A stretch of DNA of 38,348 nucleotides, taken from assembly GCF_026932795.1 (NCBI RefSeq), contig NZ_JADPVH010000039.1, positions 1-38,348 of the forward strand, read 5' to 3'. The translations under genes and the position numbers were made by a program. This DNA is from Paenarthrobacter sp. Z7-10 (GTDB lineage: Bacteria > Actinomycetota > Actinomycetes > Actinomycetales > Micrococcaceae). This document shows, piece by piece, positions 16,552-26,747 of the stretch (position 1 is the first letter of the stretch; every line of letters starts with the position of its first letter). The notes below the pieces were generated by a model. That model was not told the origin of the DNA, did no database searches, and saw nothing but the letters and a program-made list of their open reading frames with translations.

Positions 16552-16968
16552 TCAGCTGAACCAGATTGCGATCTCCCGTTCGGCGGAGTCCACCGAGTCC
16601 GAGCCGTGCACCAAGTTCTGCTGCACCTTCGCGCCCCAGTCGCGTCCAAGGTCACCACGGATCGTGCCGGGGGCAGCCGTCGTCGGGTCAGTGGTTCCGG
16701 CCAGTGACCTGAAGCCCTCAATGACACGCTCGCCCTCAAAAATGGCGGCGACAACCGGCCCACTGAGCATAAATTCCAGCAGCGGCTCGTAAAACGGCTT
16801 GCCTGCATGCTCCTCGTAATGCCGCTCCAGCTGCTCCCTGCTGGCGGTGGTCTTTTGCAGCTCCACCAACTGGTAGCCCTTAGCCTCAATGCGGGCCAGG
16901 ATACTGCCGGAAAGATTGCGGGTCACGCCATCGGGCTTGACCAGGACAAGAGTGCGTTCAATGCTCAC
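16552..16968 (-). CDS. ndk: Nucleoside diphosphate kinase
   Basis: Ndk balances nucleoside triphosphates by moving the gamma phosphate through a phosphohistidine. The 138-residue length is normal. The signature NLVHGSDSVDSAEREI contains the catalytic H121, and the N terminus ERTLVLVKPDGV is typical. The start is GTG at 16966-16968. It follows the DUF4233 gene with a gap of about 42 bp, as in M. tuberculosis (Rv2445c next to Rv2446c and folC), so it is probably the last gene of the ileS-folC-DUF4233-ndk run. Confidence 0.98.
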   Translation of the reverse strand: MSIERTLVLVKPDGVTRNLSGSILARIEAKGYQLVELQKTTASREQLERHYEEHAGKPFYEPLLEFMLSGPVVAAIFEGERVIEGFRSLAGTTDPTTAAPGTIRGDLGRDWGAKVQQNLVHGSDSVDSAEREIAIWFS

Positions 16969-17010
16969 AGCGGTGCTCCAGTGTTGTTGGGTAGGGATTC
17001 CTCAGCCAGT

Positions 17011-17505
17011 CTACGGGCTGCGGGGTGGCTGATTCGTGGAAGGTTCGGTGGTGTTCGCGGCCCCCGGCGCGGTCTCGTCGGGGTGCTCGGCCTCCCATCG
17101 GGTTTGCTCGCGGTCACGCTGGGCGTTCTCGCGGTCAATCCGTATTCCGGCGCGCAGGGCATACCACCAGCACAGCGCAAACAGCACCCCGACCACGAAC
17201 ATCATCGGTTCCACGAATCCTGTTGCGATCAGCACCAGCTGCAGCACCCAGCCCAGCGCCGGTCCCCACTTCCGCGGAACCACGGCGCAGGCCGCCACCA
17301 ACACCACGCTGAGGAGCAGACCCACGATCAGGATCACCGGCCGGGGCAGCGAGCTGCCGTGCAGGCCAAAGATGGCCAGGGTGGCGAAAAATGCCACGAA
17401 CGCTTCCAGACCCAGGACGACGGAGGCAAACATGACCTTGGTGGACCTGCGCTTCTTTGGCATGCCGGGACGCCAGTCCCGCTGTGCTTTCGTCAGCCGC
17501 GCCAT
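17011..17505 (-). CDS. DUF4233 family membrane protein
   Basis: This 164-residue protein has four predicted membrane helices (about residues 24-46, 56-76, 83-99 and 101-118) and a polar, acidic C-terminal tail. It matches the DUF4233 family as I recall it, a protein found between folC and ndk across Actinobacteria (Rv2446c in M. tuberculosis). Its function is unknown. The basic N terminus (RLTKAQRDWRPGMPKKRRS) suggests the N end is cytoplasmic. The ATG at 17503-17505 lies 3 bp after the folC stop, so translation is probably coupled. Conserved linkage to folC suggests a role in folate or one-carbon supply, or simply operon inheritance. Confidence 0.88.
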   Translation of the reverse strand: MARLTKAQRDWRPGMPKKRRSTKVMFASVVLGLEAFVAFFATLAIFGLHGSSLPRPVILIVGLLLSVVLVAACAVVPRKWGPALGWVLQLVLIATGFVEPMMFVVGVLFALCWWYALRAGIRIDRENAQRDREQTRWEAEHPDETAPGAANTTEPSTNQPPRSP

Positions 17506-17508
17506 GTC

Positions 17509-18912
17509 CTAGGCACCGCCCGTTCCGGTGGACCGGTCGGCGTCGGCGCCGAGCAGGATTCGTGCCTCGGCCACCAGGGTGATGGAACCGGTGATTAGGA
17601 CGCCGCCGGCGAGGTCTTCGTTGCTTTCGGCGCGGGCAATGGCCCATTCAATCGCGTCGTCCAACTTTTCGGCCACGTGCACATTCTCCTCATCCCAGCC
17701 CAGATCCACGGCCATTTCCGCCAGTTCGACGGCGGGTACGGCACGCGGGGAATTGGATTGCGTCAGGCATATTTCCTCAGCCAGCGCGCCGAACGATTCC
17801 CGGAGCTGGCGGAGGATTCCCTCCGCATCCTTTTCCCGCAGCACGCCCAGCACCAGCACCAGCTTGCTCAGCGTGAACGCCTCCTGCAGAGCCTGCGCGC
17901 TGGCGAGGATACCGGCGGGGTTATGCGCGGCGTCCACGAACACCGTTGGCGCGGTTCGCACCACTTCCAGCCGGCCCGGCGAGCTGACCTTTTCGAACGT
18001 TTCGCGCACGACGTCGATATCAAGTTCGCGGGTTCCGCCGCCAAAGAACGCCTCAAGGGCGGCCAGGGCGACAACGGCGTTCTCCGCCTGGTGCGCGCCG
18101 TGCAGCGGCAGCACCAGATCCGGATAACGCCCGGCCAGGCCCTGCAGCGTCACCAGCTGTCCGCCGACCGCCACGGTCCTGGATTCCACACCGAATTCGA
18201 CTCCCTCGAACCGGAATTCGGCGTTTTTCTCCCGGGCGGTTTCGAGCAGGATTTGCGCTGCGTCCGCCGGTTGGGCGGCACTGACCAGGAACGCGCCTTC
18301 CTTGATGATGCCGGCCTTTTCGCGGGCGATGTCCGCCGTGGTGCCGCCGAGCAGTTCGGTGTGGTCCAGCGAAATTGGGGTCACCACGGCCACCTGCCCG
18401 TCCCCGACGTTGGTGGCGTCGGTGATGCCACCCAATCCCACCTCAATGACTGCCGCATCAACGGGTTCATCAGCAAAGATGGCGAAGCCCAGAATGGTCA
18501 GGCACTCGAAATAGGTCAGCCGCGGTTCCCCCGCGGCACTTAATTCGCCGTCGACCAATTCCAAGTACGGCCGGATCTCGTCCCAGATCCGCACAAACGT
18601 GGCATCCGGCACGGGTTCGCCATCGATGCTGATGCGCTCTGTCACCTTGGTCAGGTGCGGACTGGTGTAGCGGCCGGTGCGCAGCCCATGCGCCCGCAGC
18701 CCGGCTTCAATCATCCGTGCCGTGGAGGTCTTGCCGTTGGTCCCTGTGACATGAATGATCGGGAAGGCCTTGTTCGGCTCCCCCAGCACATCCATGGCCC
18801 GGAACAGCGGGGCCAGCCGCGGCTCCATCTTGTTCTCCGGGGCACGCCCCAGCAGCTCGGCGTAGACGCTCTCCACCGAAAACTCGTCATGGTTTCCATC
18901 ATTTAAGGCCAT
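17509..18912 (-). CDS. folC: Bifunctional folylpolyglutamate synthase / dihydrofolate synthase
   Basis: FolC adds glutamate to dihydropteroate and then lengthens the polyglutamate tail of folates, using ATP. The 467-residue protein has the Mur ligase-like ATP site VTGTNGKTSTARMI (about residues 55-68), the dihydropteroate-binding region TSPHLTKVTERI, the conserved EVGLGGITDATN, and SLDHTELLGGT. The C-terminal domain carries VFVDAAHNPAG (the FolC signature). The ATG overlaps the ileS stop by one base (TGATG), which indicates strong translational coupling. ileS-folC or valS-folC linkage is common in Actinobacteria. Confidence 0.96.
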   Translation of the reverse strand: MALNDGNHDEFSVESVYAELLGRAPENKMEPRLAPLFRAMDVLGEPNKAFPIIHVTGTNGKTSTARMIEAGLRAHGLRTGRYTSPHLTKVTERISIDGEPVPDATFVRIWDEIRPYLELVDGELSAAGEPRLTYFECLTILGFAIFADEPVDAAVIEVGLGGITDATNVGDGQVAVVTPISLDHTELLGGTTADIAREKAGIIKEGAFLVSAAQPADAAQILLETAREKNAEFRFEGVEFGVESRTVAVGGQLVTLQGLAGRYPDLVLPLHGAHQAENAVVALAALEAFFGGGTRELDIDVVRETFEKVSSPGRLEVVRTAPTVFVDAAHNPAGILASAQALQEAFTLSKLVLVLGVLREKDAEGILRQLRESFGALAEEICLTQSNSPRAVPAVELAEMAVDLGWDEENVHVAEKLDDAIEWAIARAESNEDLAGGVLITGSITLVAEARILLGADADRSTGTGGA

Positions 18913-21900
18913 CAGGCAACCGTCCGTTCAACAGCGATAGTAGTGTCCTCGTCCCCGGGGACCAGTTCCAGGCGGACGGTGAGTGTTTCCGCCCGGACCA
19001 GGTCCGCATTGGCATGCAGCGCGTCAATGAGCTCCTGCGGCCCGTTCACGGTCGTCACAATCCGGTCGCTGACCTGCAGCCCCGCGTCCTTGCGCGCCGT
19101 CTGAATGGCCCGGACCATGTCCCGGGCCATCCCCTCGGCTTCCAGGGCCGCGGTCACCTCAGTGTTCAGCACCACGAAGCCCCCGCCGGGCAGGACGGCC
19201 ACGGCCTGTGCCCCAGCCGCCGCTCCGTCCGCTCCGCCCTGTGCCACGATCGTTTCCAGCGCATATTCCTGCGGCTCCAGCGCAAGATCGCCGGCCGTGA
19301 CAGACCCGTCCTCAGCCACCGACCAGTCCCCGGATTTAGCCGCCCTGATCGCTGCCTGCACGTCCTTGCCCAGCCGTGGACCGGCGGCCCGGGCATTGAC
19401 CACCAGCCGCTGCTCGATGCCGAACTGCTCAGGTGCGGCCACGGCGGAATCGACCAGCCGGACCGAGCGGATATTGAGTTCATCGCCCACCACGGCAGCA
19501 AAACCGGCCAACGTGTCTGCCCCGGGGGCCACCACGGTCAGCTCCTGCAGCGGCAACCGGACCCGCAGCTTGGCCGCTTTGCGCAGGCTGGAACCGGTGG
19601 AGCAGATCTGCTGGATGCGGTTCATCTGCTGCACCAAATCCGGGTTGGAAACGAAGAGTGCAGCATCGGGCCAGTCGGTCAAATGCACCGACCTGCCCCC
19701 GGTCAGGCCGCGCCAGATTTCCTCGGTGCCCAGTGGCAGCAGCGGGGCAGCCACCCGGCAGACTGCCTCCAGCGCCGTGTAGAGCGCATCGAAGGCATCC
19801 GCGTCCTCGTCGAAAAAGCGCTGCCGGCTGCGCCGCACATACCAGTTGGTGAGCATATCCAGGTAGCTCCGCAGCACCTCGCAGGCGCTGGAGATGTCAT
19901 AGCTGTCCAGGAAGCCTGTGACGTCGCGGACCAGATCCCCGGTGTTGGCGAGCAGATACTCGTCCAAGGTGTCCGTGTATCCGTCGTATCGCAGCTTCGC
20001 CTCATAGCCGCCGGCCCTCGTTCCGCCGCCGGTCGCAGCGTTGGCGTACAGCGTGAAGAAACTGTAAACGTTCCACAGCGGCAGGATCACCTGACGCACG
20101 CCGTCGCGGATGCCCTGCTCGGTGACAATGAGGTTTCCGCCCCGCAGGATCGGACTGGACATCAGGAACCAGCGCATCGCATCGGAACCATCGCGTTGGA
20201 AGGTTTCGTGCACATCCGGGTAGTTGCCCAGGCTCTTGGAGGCCTTTTGGCCGTCGTCGCCGAGCACGATGCCGTGGCTGATCACATTGCGGAAGGCCGG
20301 ACGGTCAAAAAGTGCGGTGGAGAGCACATGCAGCATGTAGAACCAGCCGCGGGTCTGCCCGATGTACTCGACGATGAAGTCCGCCGGGTTGTGGGTGTCG
20401 AACCAGTCCTCGTTGTTGAACGGGTAATGGACCTGGCCGTAGGGCATGGAACCGGAATCGAACCAGACGTCGAGCACGTCCTCGACGCGCCGCATGCTGG
20501 ATTGGCCCTCAGCCGGGCTGCGCGGGTCATCCGGATTGGGACGGACCAGTTCGTCAATGAAGGGTCGGTGCAGGTCCACCAGGCCTTCCTTATTCAGCGG
20601 CAGCCGGCCGAAATCCGCCTGCAGCTCGGCCAAGGAGCCGTACACGTCGGTGCGCGGGTACTCCGGATCGTCGGACTGCCAGACCGGGATGGGGCTGCCC
20701 CAGTAGCGGTTGCGGCTGATGGACCAGTCGCGGGCGTTGGCGAGCCATTTGCCGAACTGACCGTCCTTGACATTGCCGGGGATCCAGTTGATCTCCTGGT
20801 TCAGCTCCACCATCCGGTCCCGGATCTTCGTCACCTCCACGTACCAGGAGGAGACGGCGCGGTAGATCAGTGGATTACGGCAGCGCCAGCAGTGTGGGTA
20901 GCTGTGCTCATAGCTGGCCTGCCTCAGCAGCCGGCCGTTGGCGCGCAGCACCCGGGTGATCGGTTTGTTGGCATCAAAAACCTGCAGTCCGGCGATGGCC
21001 GCGAGTTCACCGTGGGCAAACAGCGGCAGGAACTTCGCGCCCTCATCGACCGAGAGCACCACCGGAATGCCGGCCTCCTCGCAGACCTTCTGGTCATCCT
21101 CACCATAGGCAGGAGCCTGATGCACGATACCCGTTCCGTCCGTCGTCGTGACGTAGTCGGCCACCAGGATGCGCCAGGCGTTGTCCGTGCCGTACTTTTC
21201 CGTGTCCGCGAAGTAATCCCAGAGCGGCTCGTACTCCAGCCCGGCCAGGTCCGCACCGAGGTAGCTGGCCTGAACCGACTCGGCCGCGGCAGCTTCGCCG
21301 TCGGCGCCATCACCGTAACCCAAGTCCTTGGCGTAGGCGCCGAGGAGGTCCGAAGCGATCAGGAAACGCTGGCTGCGCAAGGCCGCACCGCCGAGCAGCG
21401 TCCCGTTGGGACCCTCGGGCACCACAACGTAGCTGATCCGCGGGCCGACGGCGAGGGCCAGGTTGGTGGGCAGCGTCCAGGGTGTTGTGGTCCAGGCCAG
21501 CGCGGCCACGCCGTCGAGGTCCAGCAGCGCTAGACTCAGCCGCATCCGCTCCGCATCGCGCACCGGGTCGATCCGAATCGGGAACGTCACAGTGACCGTT
21601 TGGTCCTGGCGCATCTTGTAAACGTCTTCGTCCATCCGCAGTTCGTGGTTGGACAGCGGCGTCTCGTCCTTCCAGCAGTACGGCAGCACCCGGTAGCCGT
21701 TGTAGGTCAGGCCCTTGGAATGCAGCTGCTTGAAGGCCCAGAGGACGGACTCCATATATTCGACATTGAGCGTCTTGTAGTCGTTGTCAAAGTCCACCCA
21801 ACGCGCCTGCCGGGTCACGTAGGACTTCCACTCGTCCGCGTACCTCATCACCGAGGCGCGGCAAGCATCGTTGAATTTGTCGATGCCCATGGCTTCGATC

Positions 21901-22292
21901 TGGGTCTTGTCCGTCATCCCCAGCTGCTTCATGGCTTCCAGCTCCGCCGGCAGACCATGCGTGTCCCAGCCAAAGCGGCGCTCCACGCGCCGGCCGCGCT
22001 GCGTCTGATAGCGGCCCACCAGGTCCTTGGCGTACCCGGTCAACAGGTGGCCATAGTGCGGCAAACCATTGGCGAAGGGCGGACCGTCATAAAAGACGAA
22101 TTCGTTGCTGCCGTCAGCGCCGGCAGTGCGATTGTCAATGCTGGCTTGGAAGGTGCCATCCTGGGCCCAGTACTTGAGGATGCGCTCCTCGATTTCCGGG
22201 AAACGCGCGGCTGTGGGCACCGCCGGGGCGGCGGCGCCGGAGCCGTCTGCACGGTTGGCGGGAGCGGTCGTTGCCTTCGGGTACTGGGTCAT
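18912..22292 (-). CDS. ileS: Isoleucine--tRNA ligase
   Basis: This class I synthetase charges tRNA-Ile. The 1126-residue protein is long, as expected for the second (eukaryote-like) IleS type common in Actinobacteria. The HIGH motif is HYGH (residues 79-82, in [18 protein letters not shown]) and the KMSKS motif is KASKS (683-687, in [14 protein letters not shown]). CWRC, which binds zinc in related enzymes, is seen in [17 protein letters not shown]. Editing-domain sequence [15 protein letters not shown] is present. IleS of this type tends to be naturally less sensitive to mupirocin; that is family knowledge, not shown here. It is preceded by an isoleucine T-box leader and translationally coupled to folC. 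Confidence 0.97.
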   Translation of the reverse strand: MTQYPKATTAPANRADGSGAAAPAVPTAARFPEIEERILKYWAQDGTFQASIDNRTAGADGSNEFVFYDGPPFANGLPHYGHLLTGYAKDLVGRYQTQRGRRVERRFGWDTHGLPAELEAMKQLGMTDKTQIEAMGIDKFNDACRASVMRYADEWKSYVTRQARWVDFDNDYKTLNVEYMESVLWAFKQLHSKGLTYNGYRVLPYCWKDETPLSNHELRMDEDVYKMRQDQTVTVTFPIRIDPVRDAERMRLSLALLDLDGVAALAWTTTPWTLPTNLALAVGPRISYVVVPEGPNGTLLGGAALRSQRFLIASDLLGAYAKDLGYGDGADGEAAAAESVQASYLGADLAGLEYEPLWDYFADTEKYGTDNAWRILVADYVTTTDGTGIVHQAPAYGEDDQKVCEEAGIPVVLSVDEGAKFLPLFAHGELAAIAGLQVFDANKPITRVLRANGRLLRQASYEHSYPHCWRCRNPLIYRAVSSWYVEVTKIRDRMVELNQEINWIPGNVKDGQFGKWLANARDWSISRNRYWGSPIPVWQSDDPEYPRTDVYGSLAELQADFGRLPLNKEGLVDLHRPFIDELVRPNPDDPRSPAEGQSSMRRVEDVLDVWFDSGSMPYGQVHYPFNNEDWFDTHNPADFIVEYIGQTRGWFYMLHVLSTALFDRPAFRNVISHGIVLGDDGQKASKSLGNYPDVHETFQRDGSDAMRWFLMSSPILRGGNLIVTEQGIRDGVRQVILPLWNVYSFFTLYANAATGGGTRAGGYEAKLRYDGYTDTLDEYLLANTGDLVRDVTGFLDSYDISSACEVLRSYLDMLTNWYVRRSRQRFFDEDADAFDALYTALEAVCRVAAPLLPLGTEEIWRGLTGGRSVHLTDWPDAALFVSNPDLVQQMNRIQQICSTGSSLRKAAKLRVRLPLQELTVVAPGADTLAGFAAVVGDELNIRSVRLVDSAVAAPEQFGIEQRLVVNARAAGPRLGKDVQAAIRAAKSGDWSVAEDGSVTAGDLALEPQEYALETIVAQGGADGAAAGAQAVAVLPGGGFVVLNTEVTAALEAEGMARDMVRAIQTARKDAGLQVSDRIVTTVNGPQELIDALHANADLVRAETLTVRLELVPGDEDTTIAVERTVA

Positions 22293-22295
22293 CTC

Positions 22296-22585
22296 TTCAT
22301 CCTGTGGGAGCGGTTGAACACAAAATCATTCAGGATGCGAGGACGGCGTCCGTCCCGGACCGGCAGCAGCTTTACTGCTGTCCAGCGGGGCAAATACCGC
22401 GGTACCACCTCACTTACCGACGCCTCCGACACCTGGGTACCGGGCGAACGTTGGCCGCTCATTGACGGCTGTAACGGGCCTGCCCGTCCGGTTCTACCGG
22501 CGCCGCTGACGGAGAGTCCCTGCTCTCCTGCCGAACGGCGCTTTCTTCCGGAAGCTCACCGGTGATGGCCGGGTCACAGCTGTTG
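22296..22585 (-). promoter_or_regulatory. Isoleucine T-box leader of ileS, probably translational
   Basis: The minus strand carries the invariant T-box AGGTGGTACCGCGG (22397-22410), which pairs with the uncharged tRNA acceptor end. Near the 5' end, CCATCACCGGTGAGCTTCCG with GGAAGAA just after it resembles the short Stem I of actinobacterial ileS T-boxes, with ATC (22564-22566) as the specifier. No terminator precedes ileS. Instead CATCCTG (22331-22337) can pair with CAGGATG (22298-22304), which covers the ileS SD. Uncharged tRNA-Ile would therefore free the SD. Confidence 0.92.
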
Positions 22586-22600
22586 GTTTCATTCTACTGT

Positions 22601-22635
22601 CTGCCCGCCCGCGCCGCACTTCGGCGGGCGGGCAG
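22601..22635 (-). terminator. GC-rich hairpin downstream of the SDR gene
   Basis: CTGCCCGCCCGC (22601-22612) pairs perfectly with GCGGGCGGGCAG (22624-22635) around an 11-nt loop. It lies between the SDR stop and the T-box leader, so it probably ends SDR transcription and insulates ileS. There is no U tract. Confidence 0.65.
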
Positions 22636-22687
22636 AACCTGTTGCGCCCAAGCCAACGCGCCATACGGGCTCAGCGGCCGACCGGCG

Positions 22688-23524
22688 TTACTTCTGCGCT
22701 GGCCTGCGGATCAGTTTGTGGTTGGCGGCCTGAGCCACCGGCCGGATCACGATCTGGTCCAGGTTGATGTGGTGCGGTAGGTTCAGCGAGTACGCCACTA
22801 CCCGGGCAACGTCGTCGGCCGTCAGTGGCTTCTCCACACCGTCGTAGACCTTCTCCGCGGCGGCTTTGTTCCCACCGAGCCGGTTGAGCGTGAACTCCTC
22901 CGTGTGCACCATGCCGGGCGCCACCTCGATGACCCGCAGGTTGTTCTCAGCCTCCTCCAGCCGCAGTGCAGCCGTGAGCGCGTGCTGGGCAAACTTGGCC
23001 GCGTTGTATCCGGAGCCGCCTTCGTACGCGGCGAATCCCGCGGTGGAGGTCAGGTTCAGCACCGTTCCCTCGCCGGAGCTGCGCAGGGCTGGCAGGAAGG
23101 CGCGGATCATCTTCATCGTGCCGATCACGTTGACCTGGTACATCCAATCCCAGTCCTCCTGCTCGGCGGCGCCCACCTGGTCCGCGCCGCGGGCTCCACC
23201 GGCAATGTTGACCAGCGTATCCAGGCCACCGCGGGCGGCGACGAAGTCCACCAGGGCCGCGATGTCGTCGTCGTTCGTTACATCGGCCGAAAACGGCACC
23301 GCCCCGGTCTCCCGGGCCAGCGCCTGCAGCCTTTCAGCGCGGCGGGCCACGGCGACGACGTCCCAGCCGTCGGCGCGCAGGCGGCGGGCAGTGGCGGCAC
23401 CGATGCCCGAACTGGCGCCAGTGACGACGGCGAGCCGGGCCGACGACGGCGCCGCGGCGCCGGTTCGATCCTGGGCGTTCAATAATGGCGACGGAGCAGC
23501 GGCGTCGGGCGCAGAATCAGGCAT
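22688..23524 (-). CDS. Short-chain dehydrogenase/reductase (SDR) family oxidoreductase
   Basis: This 278-residue protein has the classical SDR features: the cofactor site TGASSGIG (35-42), NIAG (105-108), and the catalytic S159, Y172 and K176 (YNAAK). The sequence LRVIEVAPGMVHTEEF and a C-terminal segment HHINLDQIVIRPVAQA match the YdfG/serine-dehydrogenase-like SDR group that uses NADP. About 28 extra N-terminal residues are Ala/Pro-rich, and a later start is possible. The arginine pair after the nucleotide strand (ARRAERL) fits NADP(H) preference. Substrate is not known. It is transcribed alone, ahead of a hairpin. Confidence 0.9.
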   Translation of the reverse strand: MPDSAPDAAAPSPLLNAQDRTGAAAPSSARLAVVTGASSGIGAATARRLRADGWDVVAVARRAERLQALARETGAVPFSADVTNDDDIAALVDFVAARGGLDTLVNIAGGARGADQVGAAEQEDWDWMYQVNVIGTMKMIRAFLPALRSSGEGTVLNLTSTAGFAAYEGGSGYNAAKFAQHALTAALRLEEAENNLRVIEVAPGMVHTEEFTLNRLGGNKAAAEKVYDGVEKPLTADDVARVVAYSLNLPHHINLDQIVIRPVAQAANHKLIRRPAQK

Positions 23525-23641
23525 GATCCCAATCTATCCTGCCCGCCGGAAAGCCGCCGGTCCGGGCGGACCCGCCCAGCCGACAACGGGCCAGCCGGGG
23601 CCGGCCTGCAGACCGTTCAGCTGCCGATAGCCCCCGTGAGT

Positions 23642-24010
23642 TTACCGCTGCGGGTGTTCGTAGAGATAATCCCGCAGCACGGCAGCCTGGTTCTGGGCGG
23701 GGTCCTTTGCCGAAAACAGCAGCACCACCTCCGCATGCTCGGCCGCGACCTGCCGCAGCTCCTGCACAGCCGGGTTCCCTTCCAGTTCCGCCCGGTAGCG
23801 GCGGGCAAAGTCATCAAACGCCGCGCCCTCGTGGTGGAAGGCCTTGCGCAGTTCCGTCGAGGGCGCCACCTCCTTAAGCCAGAGGTCGACGGCGGCGCGC
23901 TCCTTGCTCACACCGCGCGGCCAGAGCCGGTCCACCAGCACACGAAATCCGCTCTCCGCGGCCGGGGCGCCGCCGTCGTCGTACACCCTGCGGATGCGCA
24001 TTTTTCCCAT
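23642..24010 (-). CDS. DUF488 family protein
   Basis: This 122-residue protein matches the short DUF488 family (YeaO-like) by its conserved pieces: FRVLVDRLWPRGVSKERAAV, WLKEVAPSTELRKAFHH and a C-terminal VVLLFSAKDPAQNQAAVLRDYL. The family function is not established; the conserved Arg/Trp/Asp residues suggest a small enzyme or nucleic acid-associated protein. The ATG at 24008-24010 is used; a second ATG three codons in is possible. It is divergent from valS with 41 bp between the starts, so the two promoters must overlap. Confidence 0.88.
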   Translation of the reverse strand: MGKMRIRRVYDDGGAPAAESGFRVLVDRLWPRGVSKERAAVDLWLKEVAPSTELRKAFHHEGAAFDDFARRYRAELEGNPAVQELRQVAAEHAEVVLLFSAKDPAQNQAAVLRDYLYEHPQR

Positions 24011-24051
24011 AGCCGCATCCTAGCCCGCTCCCGACATGAAAGAATTGCTCC

Positions 24052-26697
24052 ATGGCTGACAATATTGCGGGCACAGACACGCCCGCCGCGACCGCGTCCA
24101 ACGTTCCCGACAAGCCCGCATTGGAGGGCCTGGAACCGGTTCTGGCCCGGCGCTGGCACGAGCAGGGGATCTACCGGTTCAACCCGGACACCAGCCGCGG
24201 TCAGGTCTACTCGATCGACACACCGCCACCCACGGCCTCCGGGTCGCTGCACGTCGGCCACATGTTCTCCTACACGCAAACCGACGTGCTGGCCCGGTAC
24301 CAGCGGATGCTCGGCAAGAATGTCTTCTACCCGATGGGCTGGGACGACAACGGTCTGCCCACCGAACGGCGCGTGCAGAACTATTACGGTGTCCGCTGCA
24401 ACCCTTCGCTGCGGTTCGACGCCGACTTCGCCCCGCCTGCGCAGCCGGCCAAGAACGAGCGCGACTTCGTGGAGGTGTCCCGCGGGAATTTCATCCGGCT
24501 GTGCGAGGAACTGGCCGTGGAGGATGAAAAGGTTTTTGAAAACCTCTTCAGCACACTGGGGCTGTCAGTGGACTGGGATCTGACCTACCGGACCATAGAT
24601 GACACCTCGCGGGCGGTCAGCCAGCGCGCCTTCCTGGCCAACCTGGCCGCCGGCGACGCGTATATGGCCGAGGCCCCGACGCTGTGGGATGTCACCTTCC
24701 GCACCGCCGTGGCACAGGCCGAGCTGGAGGACCGCGAACGGCCCGGCGCGTTCCACCGGATCAGTTTTCACCGCCCGGACGGCGAAAAGGTGTACATCGA
24801 AACCACCCGCCCGGAGCTCATTCCGGCCTGCGTGGCCCTCGTGGCGCATCCGGATGACGAGCGCTACCAGGCACTCTTTGGCAGCACCGTGTTCTCCCCC
24901 CTCTTCGGAGTGGAAGTGGAAGTCAAGGCTCACCCACTGGCCAAGCCGGAGAAGGGTTCGGGTCTGGTCATGGTCTGCACCTTCGGAGATTTGACCGATG
25001 TGACCTGGTGGCGCGAGCTGCAGCTGCCTACCCGGGCAATCGTGGGCCGCGATGGGCGCATCCTGGCCGATACCCCGGCCTGGATCACCGGTTCCGCCGT
25101 CCCGGCCTATGAGGCGATTGCCGGCAAAACCATCTTCAGCGCCAAGGAGGCGGTGGTGGCCGCGCTGCGCGAAAGCGGCGACCTGGACGGCGAGCCCAAG
25201 CCTGTTCTGCACTCGGTGAACTTTTATGAAAAGGGCGATAAGCCGCTGGAGGTCGTCACCAGCCGGCAATGGTACCTGCGCAATGGCGGCCGGGACGCGG
25301 ACCGGCGCACCCGGCTAATTGCCCGCGGTAAGGAAATCGAGTTCCATCCGTCCTTCATGCGCTCGCGCTATGAAAATTGGGTGGAGGGGCTCAACGGCGA
25401 CTGGCTCGTGTCCCGGCAGCGCTTCTTCGGTGTGCCGATTCCGGTGTGGTACCGCCTGGATGCTGCCGGAAACCCGGACTACGAGGCGCCTATCCTCCCC
25501 GCCGATGACCAGCTGCCCGTCGATCCTGCGGCCGAACCTGCGCCGGGCTTTGACGAATCCATGCGGGCCGCTCCCGGCGGGTTCATCGGTGACGCGGACG
25601 TGCTCGACACGTGGGCAACGTCCTCGCTGACACCACAGATCGTCGGTGGCTGGAGCAGGGACGACGAGCTGTTTTCCAAGGTCTTCCCGTTCGACCTGCG
25701 CCCCCAAGGCCATGACATCATCCGAACCTGGCTGTTCTCCAGCGCGGTGCGGGCAGACGCCCTGCAGGACGCCGCACCGTGGAAGCATGCCGCGATCTCC
25801 GGTTGGATCCTCGATCCGGACCGCAAGAAAATGTCCAAGTCCAAGGGCAACGTGGTGGTGCCGACGGATGCGCTGGATGACTTTGGCGCGGACGCGGTGC
25901 GCTATTGGGCGGCCTCGGCCAAGCTCGGGGCGGACACGGCCTACGAGGTCGGCCAGATGAAGATTGGCCGGCGGCTGGCGATCAAGCTGCTGAACGCGTC
26001 GAAGTTTGTACTCAACCTTGGCGTGACGGAGAGTTCGGTTCTGCGCCCGGAAAGCGCCGACGCTGCGGCGGTGATCAGCAATGCCTTGGATTGGGCGCTG
26101 CTGACTCAGTTGGCCGACGTCGTCGACCAGGCGACGACGGCCTTCGAGGGCTACGACTACGCGCGCGCTTTGGCGCTGACGGAGAGCTTTTTCTGGACCT
26201 TCACCGACGACTATGTTGAGCTGGTCAAGGACCGTGCCTATGGAGCGGCGGGAAAGGAAGAGCAGGCCTCCGTGCTGGCCACCTTGGCCACCACGCTGGA
26301 CACCCTGCTGCGCCTCTTTGCCCCATTTATCCCGTTCGCCACTGAAGAGGTGTGGTCCTGGTGGCGGAACGGTTCGATCCACCGTGCATCATGGCCGACC
26401 GCGCTCCGATTGGCCACAGACGGTGGCGCCAGGGGCTCGGATGCCACCATGCTGGCCACGCTGGGCGATGCCCTCAGCGGTATCCGTAAGGCAAAGTCCG
26501 AGGCCAAGGTCAAACAGCGCACCCAGGTTCTCAGTGCCATCATCACCGCCCCGGAAAGGCAGCTGGTGCAGCTGGCCGCCGGTCTGGGCGATTTGCTGGC
26601 CGCCGGAAACGCGAGGGATATCGCACTGACGGAAGGCCCGGAACTCAGCGTGTCCGCCGTCGTGCTGGCTCCCCTGGAGGACGCAGCCAAGGCCTAA
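24052..26697 (+). CDS. valS: Valine--tRNA ligase
   Basis: This class I synthetase charges tRNA-Val and edits threonine. The 881-residue protein has the HIGH motif HVGH (67-70, in PPPTASGSLHVGHMFSY), KMSKS at 593-597 (DRKKMSKSKGNVVVP), and the ValS landmark GWDDNGLPTERRVQNYYGV. The C-terminal anticodon-binding domain is followed by DALSGIRKAKSEAKVKQRT, and the protein ends without the long coiled-coil arm of E. coli ValS. This shorter form is known in several Actinobacteria. The ATG at 24052 has only a weak SD (GAAAGAA). A strong hairpin follows at 26706-26739. Confidence 0.97.
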   Translation: MADNIAGTDTPAATASNVPDKPALEGLEPVLARRWHEQGIYRFNPDTSRGQVYSIDTPPPTASGSLHVGHMFSYTQTDVLARYQRMLGKNVFYPMGWDDNGLPTERRVQNYYGVRCNPSLRFDADFAPPAQPAKNERDFVEVSRGNFIRLCEELAVEDEKVFENLFSTLGLSVDWDLTYRTIDDTSRAVSQRAFLANLAAGDAYMAEAPTLWDVTFRTAVAQAELEDRERPGAFHRISFHRPDGEKVYIETTRPELIPACVALVAHPDDERYQALFGSTVFSPLFGVEVEVKAHPLAKPEKGSGLVMVCTFGDLTDVTWWRELQLPTRAIVGRDGRILADTPAWITGSAVPAYEAIAGKTIFSAKEAVVAALRESGDLDGEPKPVLHSVNFYEKGDKPLEVVTSRQWYLRNGGRDADRRTRLIARGKEIEFHPSFMRSRYENWVEGLNGDWLVSRQRFFGVPIPVWYRLDAAGNPDYEAPILPADDQLPVDPAAEPAPGFDESMRAAPGGFIGDADVLDTWATSSLTPQIVGGWSRDDELFSKVFPFDLRPQGHDIIRTWLFSSAVRADALQDAAPWKHAAISGWILDPDRKKMSKSKGNVVVPTDALDDFGADAVRYWAASAKLGADTAYEVGQMKIGRRLAIKLLNASKFVLNLGVTESSVLRPESADAAAVISNALDWALLTQLADVVDQATTAFEGYDYARALALTESFFWTFTDDYVELVKDRAYGAAGKEEQASVLATLATTLDTLLRLFAPFIPFATEEVWSWWRNGSIHRASWPTALRLATDGGARGSDATMLATLGDALSGIRKAKSEAKVKQRTQVLSAIITAPERQLVQLAAGLGDLLAAGNARDIALTEGPELSVSAVVLAPLEDAAKA

Positions 26698-26705
26698 ACA
26701 CCCCG

Positions 26706-26739
26706 TGGGGTCGGTGCGGACACTCCCGCACCGACCCCA
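26706..26739. terminator. Bidirectional hairpin between valS and the DsbA-family gene
   Basis: TGGGGTCGGTGCGG (26706-26719) pairs perfectly with CCGCACCGACCCCA (26726-26739) around a 6-nt loop. It lies 9 bp after the valS stop and 8 bp from the stop of the convergent gene, so it can serve both. No U tract is present. Confidence 0.8.
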
Positions 26740-26747
26740 GCCCGGCA

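Noticed and set aside
19014-21533. An 839-codon open frame on the plus strand
   Set aside because: It is antisense to ileS, whose motifs and codon pattern are clear. High GC at third positions leaves long open frames on the opposite strand.
25315-26382. A 355-codon open frame on the minus strand
   Set aside because: It is the shadow of valS, which has intact HIGH and KMSKS motifs in the other strand.
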